Made by a program: the position numbers and the translations under genes. 32,225 bases of DNA. Source: Gemmatimonadaceae bacterium. Its GTDB lineage: Bacteria > Gemmatimonadota > Gemmatimonadetes > Gemmatimonadales > Gemmatimonadaceae. This document shows positions 7,558 through 18,002 of this stretch, piece after piece. The stretch covers positions 1 through 32,225 of the forward strand of contig JANWLO010000184.1 in NCBI GenBank assembly GCA_025450815.1, given 5' to 3'. Numbering within the stretch: the first letter of the stretch is position 1; each line of letters opens with the position of its first letter. The notes beneath the pieces were generated by a model, which saw nothing but the letters and a program-made list of their open reading frames with translations, was not told where the DNA came from and searched no databases.

Positions 7558-9359
7558 CGCGAGGGCAGCGACCGAAAGTAACTCTCCAGCCCTTCCACGA
7601 TCGCGGTGGCGTACGCGCGCTGGAATTGCGGCGTGCGCAGCGCCGCCTCCTGTGCCGGAATCATCAGGAACGCGCCCTCGCACAGCACTGCCGGCATCCA
7701 CGTGGGACGCGCGAGCCGCAGGTTGTCGTAGTTGATGCCGAGGTTGCGGAGTCCCATCCGCGCAACCATCGCGCGCTGGAGCTCGCGAGCGAGCGGCACC
7801 GATTGCGACCGGAAGTAATACGCGCCCGTGCCGTTCGACGTGAACGGATTGATTCCGTCAGGCAGCGCGTTCAGGTGGATCGACACGAGCGCGTTCGCGT
7901 TCGCCTTGCGCGCTATCACCGGTCGATCGCCCAGCGCTACGGGAGCGGCCGTGGTGCGCGTCATCACCACCTTCGCGCCGCGGGCCTCGAGCAGCTGCTG
8001 CACAACGAGCCCGATCGCCAGCGTCGGCACCGGCTCGTACAATCCCGTCGGTCCTGTCGCGCCAATGGGTGGATGTCCCGGATCGACCGCGATCGTGAGC
8101 CCACTCAGCGGCGAATCCTTCCTGATGTGCGGAGGCCTGCGCACGCGCAGCACGAACGCCCCATCGCTCCAGAATGCGAGATAGCCGTATGCGGGCGCAG
8201 ATAGCTCGAGAGTGAAATGTCCGCGATCATCGCTCTCCTGAGTCCACTTCGCTTCCCGCACGAGCGAATCGTTCGCGCCGTAGTTCACGATGTCGGTGTT
8301 GATTCTGGTGTCGTAGAGCGTGACGGTGAGCTCGTGAGTGCCCTCGTCCACGTAGTACGCGGGGCGCGCCCCCATTGGCACGACGAGATCCTCCCACTCG
8401 GGCGACGACACGAGCCGCGCATTGCCGGCGATGCGGTGCGCGGGGATGTAGCTCGCCAACAGCGGATGGAGCTCGGATGCGGACACCCAGATCTCGAGAT
8501 GCGAGTCGAGCCTCACACGGGCGAACTCGCCCTCGCGCCCCGTGATCTCGAGGGGAGTGCCAGGGAGCAGAAACCACTTGTACGTACCCGCCGGAATCGG
8601 CCGGCCGATGAGCTCCTCATCACTCGCATCCGGACCGGCGCTGTCCGTTCCGATGATCGCCCACTGATTGGGCGGCACGGGCGCGATCACTGGCAGCGCG
8701 ACGCGAATCGAGTCACGGCCGCGCGAGATGAGGAGCTCGGTGCGCGTGCGCAGCATGCGCGCGGGGAGCAGGGCCGCAAAGATACCGCCCTCCGGGGTGA
8801 GCGCGATCTCGTCGTCCGCGCCGCCCCTCCATACCACGGATGCATTCGACGACGCGCGTACGCTCACGATCACGCTGTCCTCATCGCGCAGCGCCATCCG
8901 TCCGTTCGGCGCCACCGACGTGGTATCGTACGCGAGCGCGGAGTCCGCGTAAAAGTGGAGCACCGGCGGCCGCAGCTTGACTGGATGCGTAAGGCGCGCC
9001 GTGTCCGCGCCGAGCACCGCGACAAGCTCGTAGCGCGGGCTATCGGCCGGCGGAACGGGGAGAAAGGCGAGATATGCTCCGTTCGGCTGGACCTCCACGG
9101 GAGCGCCATTTATCGAAAGCGTGGCGTGGCCGTTCCCTACCGAGCCGAATATGAAATTCGAGTCGCGCGACTCCACGAGCGAGTTCGCGACCGGATAAAC
9201 GACATTCGGCTTCAGCGCACCCTCCACGAGCGGAACCGGCGGAAGCGCCGGCGAGGAATCGGTGCGCGATGTGGGAGCAGGGAGCGGTGGAGCGGCCGAA
9301 GGTTTGGCAGTCGCGCAGGCGGCGAGGAGCGCGCAAACGGCGACGAGGGGAGAACGCAT
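7554..9359 (-). CDS. Lipoprotein N-acetylmuramoyl-L-alanine amidase (Amidase_3)
   Basis: The 601-residue protein starts with a lipoprotein signal (VCALLAAC, Cys15), so it should be anchored in an envelope membrane. Residues of about 40-410 form a long beta-rich region with no domain I can name; it probably binds wall or partner proteins. The C-terminal 180 residues are an Amidase_3 (AmiC-like) domain: GLTIAVDPGHPPIGATGPTG (zinc His near 429), LYEPVPTLAI (zinc Glu), VSIHLNAL (zinc His) and VLCEGAFLM (catalytic Glu). Such enzymes cut the bond between MurNAc and the stem peptide. I set the start at the ATG before the signal peptide, not the longer track start. The stop overlaps the start of the protease-barrel gene (ATGA), so the two are probably made together. 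Confidence 0.92.
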   Translation of the reverse strand: MRSPLVAVCALLAACATAKPSAAPPLPAPTSRTDSSPALPPVPLVEGALKPNVVYPVANSLVESRDSNFIFGSVGNGHATLSINGAPVEVQPNGAYLAFLPVPPADSPRYELVAVLGADTARLTHPVKLRPPVLHFYADSALAYDTTSVAPNGRMALRDEDSVIVSVRASSNASVVWRGGADDEIALTPEGGIFAALLPARMLRTRTELLISRGRDSIRVALPVIAPVPPNQWAIIGTDSAGPDASDEELIGRPIPAGTYKWFLLPGTPLEITGREGEFARVRLDSHLEIWVSASELHPLLASYIPAHRIAGNARLVSSPEWEDLVVPMGARPAYYVDEGTHELTVTLYDTRINTDIVNYGANDSLVREAKWTQESDDRGHFTLELSAPAYGYLAFWSDGAFVLRVRRPPHIRKDSPLSGLTIAVDPGHPPIGATGPTGLYEPVPTLAIGLVVQQLLEARGAKVVMTRTTAAPVALGDRPVIARKANANALVSIHLNALPDGINPFTSNGTGAYYFRSQSVPLARELQRAMVARMGLRNLGINYDNLRLARPTWMPAVLCEGAFLMIPAQEAALRTPQFQRAYATAIVEGLESYFRSLPSR

Positions 9360-9460
9360 GGCGTCCAACCTAACCACCGGCGGCGAAAGGAGGGAGCGGC
9401 GCGTGCGGGTTGCGGGCGAACGGCGAATGTGAGATAAGTCCTTTCCAGAGCGCGCTTTCA

Positions 9461-9490
9461 TTGCTCTCCGAGTTGACCTCGCCGTATATT
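9461..9490 (+). promoter_or_regulatory. Possible promoter of the FHA-kinase operon
   Basis: TTGCTC (9461-9466) and TATATT (9485-9490) are spaced by 18 bp in the gap between the divergent amidase and FHA genes. Transcription would begin about 30 nt before the TTG start. The -35 is a partial match. Confidence 0.4.
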
Positions 9491-9527
9491 CACGCGTCTT
9501 ACCGGGGTACTCCCTGGAGGCTTTCGC

Positions 9528-10639
9528 TTGATTGCCTGCGCATTCTGTGGCCGCTCGAACACGCCCGATTCACTCTACTGCATCGACTGCGGAAAACCGG
9601 TCGGCGCCGCCGCCGCGTCTGCGGCACCGCCGCCAGCGCCACCTGTAAGCGCGAGGCCGCCGCACATCCATCGCATGTCGCCGAGCATCGGACGGCGCGC
9701 ATCGAGTGCGGCTCACGCGCTCGATCTCTCCATCACACCCCACACGCCTGCGCCTGGAGGAGAAACAGTGAGCTGCGGATGGTGTGGCAGCAACATTGAT
9801 GTTGGCGTTCCATTCTGCGCACATTGCGGACGCCGCACGGACGCCAAGCTCGCCACGGCCGCAGCATGCGTCACCTGCGGCTCGGCGATCCGCCCCGACC
9901 TCGACACCTTCTGCGCCACGTGCGGCACGCCGGTGAGCCCCGAGGCCGCGCCCGAGAGCCCGTCAAAAACGCTTCTCTTCTCGGCAAAACGGCACGATGT
10001 GCGCGCGCGAATCGCGGTGCTCGACGAGCGCGGCGAGGCCAGGAGAACCGTCGGCATGGAGGAGCCCGAGCTCACGGTGGGTCGCGGCGCGTGCGATCTG
10101 TCGTTCGCGGACGATCAGTATCTCTCGCCAATCCACGCGCGCTTCGTGCTGCGCGACGGCGCTCTCTACGTGCGCGACCTCGGCTCGTGCAATCGCACGT
10201 GGGTTTTCATCGACGCCCCGTACACGCTCGCAGACACCGATGTGCTGCTCATTGGCTCGCAGATCCTCGAATTCCAGCGCCTGGGCTCGCCCGCGGCGCC
10301 GCGCGCGGATGCGGACGGAACGCGACGCGTCGGCTCGCTCACGCCCGTGCCCGACATCGCACGGCTCTCGCAGCTCCGCGCGGACGGCAGTGTGCGCGAC
10401 AGTCAGTACCTCGCAATGGGGCGGACGATCACGATCGGCCGCGACGCTGGCGACTGGACGTTTCCATATGACCAGACCATGAGCGGTCGCCACGCCGAGC
10501 TGCACGAGACGGACGGCCAGTTCATCATCCACGACCTCGGCAGCCGCAACGGCGTGGGAGTAGCGGTGCGGGGCGAGCGCGCGCTCAAGATCGGTCAGCG
10601 CATCCTCCTGGGCGACCAGGTGCTCCGAGTGGAGAGTGT

Positions 10640-10643
<4 letters not shown>
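9528..10643 (+). CDS. Zinc-ribbon protein with two FHA domains
   Basis: The 371-residue soluble protein has three short zinc ribbons: CAFCGRSNTPDSLYCIDCG at the N-terminus, CGWCGSNIDVGVPFCAHCG near residue 83, and CVTCGSAIRPDLDTFCATCG near residue 113. Two FHA domains follow (about 165-255 and 290-370), the modules that read phosphothreonine. FHA2 is canonical (IGRDAGD, MSGRHAEL, LGSRNG). FHA1 is divergent (VGRGACD, LSPIHARF, LGSCNRT, with NR in place of NG), so it may bind differently or not at all. The TTG start is supported by GGAGG 7 nt upstream. The gene overlaps the following kinase gene by GTGA, so this is probably the kinase's substrate or scaffold. Confidence 0.9.
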
Positions 10644-12430
<1,787 letters not shown>

Positions 12431-12455
12431 GCGCCTTTTCGCATACCTTGTATCC

Positions 12456-13664
12456 GTGACCAGCGCTAACCCGAAACCAGATCCGGTGACAGGTGAGGTC
12501 GTCGTGCACGTGTTTGGCCGAACGGATGTCGGCCGCGTGCGCGATCACAACGAGGATTCCTTCCTCGTTGCCGATCTGACGTCGGACAACGCATCGCTGC
12601 AAGCCGAGGTGCGCACGCACCTTCTCGGCAGCCACGGCTCGCTGTTCATGGTCGCCGATGGACTGGGCGGCGCAGCGGCGGGCGAGGTAGCGAGCGAGCT
12701 GGCCATCCTCACCGTGCACGCGGAGCTCCGCGCGCAGTGGGGTGCCGCGACGGAGCGTAGCGCCGAGATGTTCGCGCGCACGCTCAAGTCTGCCGCAGAG
12801 TCGGCGAACTCGAAGATATTCGCGTACGCTGTGGAGCACCCCGAGTCCCGCGGACTCGGCACCACGGCCACCATCGCGGGACTGCTCGGCGACACGCTCT
12901 ATCTCGCGCAGGTGGGCGACAGCCGCTCGTATCTCGTTCGCAACGGAGTAGCATTCCAGATCACGAAGGATCAGTCGCTGATGCAGCGACTCATCGAGGC
13001 GGGGGAGCTGACTCCGGAGGAGGCAGAGCGTAGCGAGCGACGCAACATCATCCTGCAGGCGCTCGGCCCGGAGCCCACGGTGAAGATCGATCTCACCTTC
13101 CAGAAGGTGCGGCGTGGCGACACGCTGGTGCTGTGCACCGACGGACTGTCGGGACTCGTGCGAAAGGACGAGATCGCGGAGGTGCTCGCGGAGAGCAACG
13201 ACGACCTGCTGATGGCCTGCAGGGAGCTGATCGATCGCGCGAACGAGAACGGAGGACCGGACAACATCACGGTGATCGTCGCGCGATTCGAGGGCGATGG
13301 TCTGTTCCCGCCCGAGGGAGAAGAGAGCGTGGGCCACGCGGTGTTCCCGCTGCCGGGCTCCACGACGCCCGCAACGCCGCGCATGCGCTTTGGCGGCGAG
13401 GGGATCACCGCTCCGCTTCGGCGCCGCATCACGGGGAGCACGCCCGCTGCCACGGTGCCGGAGCCGCCCAGCACTGCGGAGACGCCCGTGCCCGCGCCTC
13501 GCCCAATCAGCACGAGGGGGCGCTCGATTCTCTTTCTCGTGGCGGGGATTCTGCTGGTGATTGGCGCGCTATTGACGGTTCGGATGTTCCGTACTGGCGT
13601 CATCCATCGCGACAAGCCCGAGCCCACGCATCCTACTCCCGCCGACAGCGGAGTTCGCGCGTAA
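12456..13664 (+). CDS. PP2C-family protein serine/threonine phosphatase, membrane-anchored
   Basis: The 402-residue product has the PP2C metal-binding motifs in order: GRVRDHNEDSF, MVADGLGGAAAGEVAS, QVGDSRSYLVRNG, LCTDGLSGL and GGPDNITVIV. This is the Mn/Mg-dependent enzyme that reverses kinases of the neighbouring type. The last 50 residues carry one membrane helix (ILFLVAGILLVIGALLTV) with a short tail outside, so the catalytic domain should face the cytoplasm beside the kinase. The track start is the GTG at 12456, which has no good Shine-Dalgarno. An in-frame GTG at 12504 has AGGTGAGG upstream and starts just before the domain, so it is a real alternative. It likely shares the transcript with the FHA and kinase genes. 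Confidence 0.93.
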   Translation: MTSANPKPDPVTGEVVVHVFGRTDVGRVRDHNEDSFLVADLTSDNASLQAEVRTHLLGSHGSLFMVADGLGGAAAGEVASELAILTVHAELRAQWGAATERSAEMFARTLKSAAESANSKIFAYAVEHPESRGLGTTATIAGLLGDTLYLAQVGDSRSYLVRNGVAFQITKDQSLMQRLIEAGELTPEEAERSERRNIILQALGPEPTVKIDLTFQKVRRGDTLVLCTDGLSGLVRKDEIAEVLAESNDDLLMACRELIDRANENGGPDNITVIVARFEGDGLFPPEGEESVGHAVFPLPGSTTPATPRMRFGGEGITAPLRRRITGSTPAATVPEPPSTAETPVPAPRPISTRGRSILFLVAGILLVIGALLTVRMFRTGVIHRDKPEPTHPTPADSGVRA

Positions 13665-13689
13665 GTCGCGCAGAGTTTCTTTCTTTTTC
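13657..13689 (+). terminator. Possible terminator of the FHA-kinase-phosphatase operon
   Basis: A short GC stem (gcgcg-taagt-cgcgc), with the PP2C stop codon in its loop, is followed by a T-rich stretch (agagtttctttctttttc). The stem is only 5 bp, so strength is doubtful, but it lies between convergent genes where a terminator is expected. Confidence 0.4.
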
Positions 13690-13697
13690 ACAACCTG

Positions 13698-15422
13698 TCA
13701 ATCCGTGACGAGCCTGCGCGCGCGGAGCAGAAAGATCACGCCGCACGTCGCGGCAACGGCTGCCGCGGCGACGAGCGCCCACTGCTGCAGCAGCGCCGCC
13801 CCGATTCCTATATTCACCCCGAGCAGCGCGGCGACTCCTGCGACGACACGCCGCACGTCGCTCGCGAGATGCTGGCGCGGCGCAAGCCCTGTGCGCGCGC
13901 GAACGGGCCCCCACGCGCCACCGGGCCGCGCGCGAGTGTAGAAAGCGTCGAGCGTCTCGTCGCTCTCGGGCGGCGTGAGCCACATGACAGTGAGCCACAG
14001 CGCGGTGACGATCGCCGCCATCGCGGTCTCGCGCACGCCGAACTCCAGAGCGCGGAGCGACGGCACCGCATAGATGACCGCCGCCACGAGCACGCTGCCC
14101 ACGAGCGCTGCGATCTCGGCCCACACGTTGATGCGCCACCAGAACCAGCGGAGGATGAGCACTGCGCCGGTGCCTGTGCCGAGCGCGATGAGCAGCCGAA
14201 AGGTCTCGCCGATGCTGTGCAGGTTGAACGCGACGAACGACGCCGCTGCGGTGATGATCAGCGACGCGAAGCGACCAGCCCATACGAGCGAGCGCTCAGA
14301 CGCGCGCGGCGCGACGAAGCGACGGTAGACGTCGTTCACGAGATAGCTCGCTCCCCAGTTCACTTGCGCGGATACGGACGACATGAACGCCGCGAGCAGC
14401 GAGGCGAAGACGAGGCCGAGCATCCCCGCCGGGAGGTAGCGCTTCATCAACAGCGGATAGGCCATCTCGCGATCGGAGAGGCCAGGGAGCACGAGCATCG
14501 CGATGAGTGCCGTGAGGATCCACGGCCAGCAGCGAATCACGTAGTTGATGATGTTGAACAGCCACGCCGCGCGTTCCGCGTCGCGCTCCGACGGAACGGA
14601 CACGAGGCGCTGCACGAACTGTCCGCCGCCGTCCGCACCCTTGTACGCCCACCACTGGATCGAGACGTACGCGAGAAAGGTCGGGAGCGGCAGGAGCGCG
14701 CTGCCCACGCTGGGAAAAAACGCGAGATGATCGGACTTCCCCGCGGCGGCGAGCTTGGCGGGGAGCACCGCGAGCCCGCCAATGTCGTGCAACGCGTACG
14801 TGACCACGACGATCGCGCCGATCAGTGCGAGTGTGAGCTGGAAGAAGTCCGTGGTCACCACTCCCCATAGACCGCTGAACGCCGCGTACAGAAGAACGAC
14901 GGCGGCGATGAGCACCACGGTCCACACTCTGGCCATGTCGCCCTCGAGTCCGAGCTGGCTCCAGATTCCGAGGGCGTCCGCGACCTTTCGCATCGCGAGC
15001 ATGCCGTAAGCGATGCTGATCGCGTTGATCGGGAGCGCGAAGAGGAACGCGCCCGTACCGCGCAGCACGGCGGCCGCCTTCCGGCCGTAACGAAGCTCGG
15101 TGAGCTCGTAGTCGGTGAGGATTCCGGCGCGCCGCCAGAGTCGAGCGAAGAGGTAGATCATCGACACGTGCGCGACGACGAACGACCACCACTCCCAGTT
15201 TCCCGCAATGCCGCGGCCGATCACGAGCCCGCTCACGTAGAGCGGAGTGTCGACGCTGAACGTGATCGCCGCCATGGAGGCTCCAGCCAGCCACCACGGG
15301 ATCGTGCGTCCGCCAACGAAGAAGTCCTCGAGCGACCGCGACGCGCGACGCGCGAGCCAGAGTCCGATGGCGAGCGTCGCGGACATGTAGACCGCGACTA
15401 CCGCCCAATCGATTGTGCGCAC
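13698..15422 (-). CDS. Sodium:solute symporter (SSS) family transporter, candidate cell-wall sugar importer
   Basis: The 574-residue membrane protein has about 13 hydrophobic helices. It carries the SSS family N-terminus: IDWAVVAVYMSATLAIGLWL, then SLEDFFVGGRTIPWWLAGAS and FSVDTPLYVSG. It also has QWWAYKGADGGGQFVQR and SSVSAQVNWGASYLVNDVY, typical of sodium/sugar members. The GTG at 15422 is one base past the nagZ stop and begins at the first membrane helix. The 98 residues upstream in the track ORF are a shadow of nagZ. It is the last gene of the murQ-anmK-nagZ operon. The likely cargo is therefore a peptidoglycan-derived sugar such as anhydro-MurNAc or its disaccharide, taking the place of AmpG. 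That cargo is inferred only from position. Confidence 0.9.
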   Translation of the reverse strand: MRTIDWAVVAVYMSATLAIGLWLARRASRSLEDFFVGGRTIPWWLAGASMAAITFSVDTPLYVSGLVIGRGIAGNWEWWSFVVAHVSMIYLFARLWRRAGILTDYELTELRYGRKAAAVLRGTGAFLFALPINAISIAYGMLAMRKVADALGIWSQLGLEGDMARVWTVVLIAAVVLLYAAFSGLWGVVTTDFFQLTLALIGAIVVVTYALHDIGGLAVLPAKLAAAGKSDHLAFFPSVGSALLPLPTFLAYVSIQWWAYKGADGGGQFVQRLVSVPSERDAERAAWLFNIINYVIRCWPWILTALIAMLVLPGLSDREMAYPLLMKRYLPAGMLGLVFASLLAAFMSSVSAQVNWGASYLVNDVYRRFVAPRASERSLVWAGRFASLIITAAASFVAFNLHSIGETFRLLIALGTGTGAVLILRWFWWRINVWAEIAALVGSVLVAAVIYAVPSLRALEFGVRETAMAAIVTALWLTVMWLTPPESDETLDAFYTRARPGGAWGPVRARTGLAPRQHLASDVRRVVAGVAALLGVNIGIGAALLQQWALVAAAAVAATCGVIFLLRARRLVTD

Positions 15423-15423
15423 G

Positions 15424-16875
15424 CTACCGCGCGCGCATGATCCAGCGGGCCGCGGCGCTCTGCATCGCCGCTTCCCCCCCCCACGCGCTAACGAGGACGC
15501 TGGCGAACGTGAGTTGCGAGGCGAGTCGCGGATGGCCGAACTGCAATACCGTTGCGCCGGGTTTCGCGGCGCAGGCCTGCCGCACGCTCGCGAGCGCGGA
15601 CTCGCTGTAGCCCACGCGCTCCTTCCACGCCCGCGTCTCGCCGAAGAGTGCGACCACCGAATCGTTCGTCGACTCGGGATCAAAGTGATCGAGCCGGCGT
15701 GCCTTCCATCCGCCATCGAACAGCGAGTCGAGCAGCGGCTCGCGCGACGGCGGCGGGAATGGTCCGCCGAGGTCGTCGTCCACGACCACGATGTCGACCG
15801 GCGCCTTCATCGCCCGCGGCGTGCCGCGCACGACGTGAACGACGCGGTCGGCCAGCTGCGCGCCCCAGAGCACGTCGGTGCCCGAGGGGCGACGATACTC
15901 ATTGGGCGGCGATGACCATTGGGCCCACTTGAGCCGTCGCCGAAGCGAGGTCTGAATGCGCGCCGCATCCAGGCGGTGCACCGCGAGCGCGCGATCGAGC
16001 GCGCTCACCACTGCCTCGAGATCGTTCGGATAGAGCAGCAGGTCGCACCCGGCATCGAGCGCGCGGATCGCGGCCTCCTCCTCGCCGTGTTCGGCGATCG
16101 CACCGGCCATGATCATCGCGTCGGTGACTATCAGTCCGTCGAAACGCATCTGCTGGCGGAGGAGCCACTGCAGCATCTCGCGCGACATCGTGGCTGGCGC
16201 CCCGCTTGCGTCGAGCGAAGGATACGACACGTGCGCCGTCATGATCCCCGCCACGCCCGCCTCGATCGCCGCGCGGAACGGTGCGAGATCGTGTTCTACC
16301 AGTTCCGCGCGCGATGCATCCACCACTGGCACGCCCACGTGCGAGTCCGTGCGCGTGCGGCCGTGTCCGGGAAAGTGCTTCGCGCACGCGAGAACGCCCT
16401 CCGCCTGGCAGGCCTGGATCCACGCCTGCGCGAGCATCGCGACGCGACGCGCGTCGCCGCCCAGCGAGCGCGTGCCGACGATCGGATTCTCGGGGACGAT
16501 ATCGAGGTCGCACACCGGCGCGAGATCCCAGTTGAGCCCCAGCGTGCGCGCCTCGCGCGCGGTGAGCCGCGCCGCGCGCCGCACCGCGTCCGCATCGCCG
16601 AGCGAGGCGATGGCGGCGAGGGGCGGAAGGCCGGTGGCGCCCGAGAACTGCTGTCCCGCGCCGCGCTCGAGATCGGCCGCGATGAGCAACGGCACGCGAG
16701 ACTTGATGCGCAGCTCCTTGGTGAGCGCGCGCACGTGTTCCTGATCGCCGCCGAAGAGAATGAAGCCCCCCACGCCAAGCGCAAGCGCGCGCTCGATGGC
16801 TGGTCGCGCGGCCCCGTAACCGTGGTTGGCATCCCAGCGGATTGCGGGAAGGAGCAGCGCGGCAGCAGCGCTCAT
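15424..16875 (-). CDS. nagZ: Beta-N-acetylhexosaminidase NagZ-like (glycoside hydrolase family 3)
   Basis: The 483-residue enzyme should release GlcNAc from GlcNAc-anhydroMurNAc in peptidoglycan recycling. It has the GH3 barrel with KHFPGHGRTRTDSH (residues 166-179, the His/Asp pair used as acid-base in NagZ) and the nucleophile in LIVTDAMIMAGA (Asp252). No signal peptide is visible (MSAAAALLLPAIRWD), so it acts in the cytoplasm. It is longer than E. coli NagZ (about 340 residues) by a C-terminal alpha/beta region of about 130 residues (VDIVVVDDDLGG, then SVVALFGETRAWK) that resembles the second GH3 domain of some NagZ proteins. The start overlaps the anmK stop as ATGA. The track ORF is 265 residues too long at the N-terminus. 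Confidence 0.92.
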   Translation of the reverse strand: MSAAAALLLPAIRWDANHGYGAARPAIERALALGVGGFILFGGDQEHVRALTKELRIKSRVPLLIAADLERGAGQQFSGATGLPPLAAIASLGDADAVRRAARLTAREARTLGLNWDLAPVCDLDIVPENPIVGTRSLGGDARRVAMLAQAWIQACQAEGVLACAKHFPGHGRTRTDSHVGVPVVDASRAELVEHDLAPFRAAIEAGVAGIMTAHVSYPSLDASGAPATMSREMLQWLLRQQMRFDGLIVTDAMIMAGAIAEHGEEEAAIRALDAGCDLLLYPNDLEAVVSALDRALAVHRLDAARIQTSLRRRLKWAQWSSPPNEYRRPSGTDVLWGAQLADRVVHVVRGTPRAMKAPVDIVVVDDDLGGPFPPPSREPLLDSLFDGGWKARRLDHFDPESTNDSVVALFGETRAWKERVGYSESALASVRQACAAKPGATVLQFGHPRLASQLTFASVLVSAWGGEAAMQSAAARWIMRAR

Positions 16876-18002
16876 GCGGGCGTCAGCTTGCCGAGCACGC
16901 GCGATCCTCGCGCGCCGGTGGCAGCTGGGAGATTGCCGGCGCGCCGCTCGAAGAAGAGCTTTGCGAGAAAGGCGAACGCCACCGCCTCCTTGGCGTCGCC
17001 ATCGAAGAAGACGTCGTCGAACACGCGCACGGGGAGCGGCGCGAGCGCGTTCGACAGCGCACGCACGAGCGCGGGATTGCGCGCGCCACCACCGGAGATG
17101 ATCACGTCTCTCACCGGCGCGGAGACGAAGCGCTGGTAGGCATCGGCGATCGCGCGCGCCGTGAACGACACCGCCGTCGCCACGATGTCCTCGTTCGTCG
17201 CACCCGGCCGCGCGGCTCGACAGCGATCGATGATCCGCGCGATGTACGAACGATCGAACAGCTCGCGCCCGGTGGACTTGGGCGGTGCCGCCGCGAAGTA
17301 CGGCTCGGCGAGAGAATCGTCCACCACCGCGTCGATCGCAGCGCCGCGCAGTGCGAGCGCGCCATCGATGTCGTACGCCAGCCCGTGCACGAGCGATCGC
17401 ACTACACCGTCGATGATCGCGACGCCGGGGCCGGTGTCGAAGGCGAGCGAGGGCGCATCCATGCCGCGTGGCGGGACGACGCTCACATTCGCGATGCCGC
17501 CGATGTTCTGGAGAGCGCGCCACTCGGTGTCGGCACAGAAGAGCATCCGATCCGCGATCGCGACCAGCGGCGCGCCCTGACCGCCCGCCGCCACATCGCG
17601 CACCCGAAAGTCGCCGACCACGTCGATGCCCGTTCGTTCCGCGATCACCGCGCTCTGCCCGATCTGCCACGTCGCGCGCGGCGCATCGTGCCAGATCGTG
17701 TGGCCGTGCGTCGCGATGGCGCGAACGTCACGAGGCACGAGCCCCGCCGCAGCGATCACGGCCAGCGCGGCATCGCCGAGCCAGGAGCCCAGCTCGAAGT
17801 CCAGCCGCGCGAGATTCGCGAGCGACGCGCCATCGAGCGCGCGGAGCAGCCGCTCGCGCTGCGCGATGGAGTACTCCACCTCGTGATATGCGAGCAACTT
17901 CGCGCGTGGTAGCGCATTGGCTGCGCCGAATCGCACGGCGGCGGCCGAGATCCCGTCCGCGGAGGTGCCGGACATCAGCCCCACGAGCACATCATCGGTC
18001 AC
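16872..18002 (-). CDS. anmK: Anhydro-N-acetylmuramic acid kinase
   Basis: The 376-residue enzyme opens the 1,6-anhydro ring and phosphorylates anhydroMurNAc to MurNAc-6-phosphate using ATP, in the cytoplasm. Family signatures are VGLMSGTSADGISAA at the N-terminus, ATHGHTIWHD, QNIGGIANVSV, LAFDTGPGVAIID and VIISGGGARNPALV in the ATP-binding region. Length matches the E. coli enzyme (369). The GTG start overlaps the murQ stop as GTGA and the stop overlaps the nagZ ATG as ATGA, so the middle of this operon is tightly coupled. NagZ makes its substrate and MurQ uses its product. Confidence 0.96.
   Translation of the reverse strand: MTDDVLVGLMSGTSADGISAAAVRFGAANALPRAKLLAYHEVEYSIAQRERLLRALDGASLANLARLDFELGSWLGDAALAVIAAAGLVPRDVRAIATHGHTIWHDAPRATWQIGQSAVIAERTGIDVVGDFRVRDVAAGGQGAPLVAIADRMLFCADTEWRALQNIGGIANVSVVPPRGMDAPSLAFDTGPGVAIIDGVVRSLVHGLAYDIDGALALRGAAIDAVVDDSLAEPYFAAAPPKSTGRELFDRSYIARIIDRCRAARPGATNEDIVATAVSFTARAIADAYQRFVSAPVRDVIISGGGARNPALVRALSNALAPLPVRVFDDVFFDGDAKEAVAFAFLAKLFFERRAGNLPAATGARGSRVLGKLTPA

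Noticed and set aside
4603-7581. 992-residue plus-strand ORF opposite the protease-barrel gene
   Set aside because: Its translation is Arg/Ala/His-rich without any domain, as expected for an antisense frame of a high-GC gene; the minus-strand reading has a signal peptide, HELTH and barrel features.
13869-14870. 333-residue plus-strand ORF opposite the symporter
   Set aside because: Arg/Glu/His-rich antisense shadow of a membrane protein gene.
16876-17670. N-terminal 265 residues of the 748-residue ORF containing nagZ
   Set aside because: Shadow of anmK in another frame; the true ATG overlaps the anmK stop.
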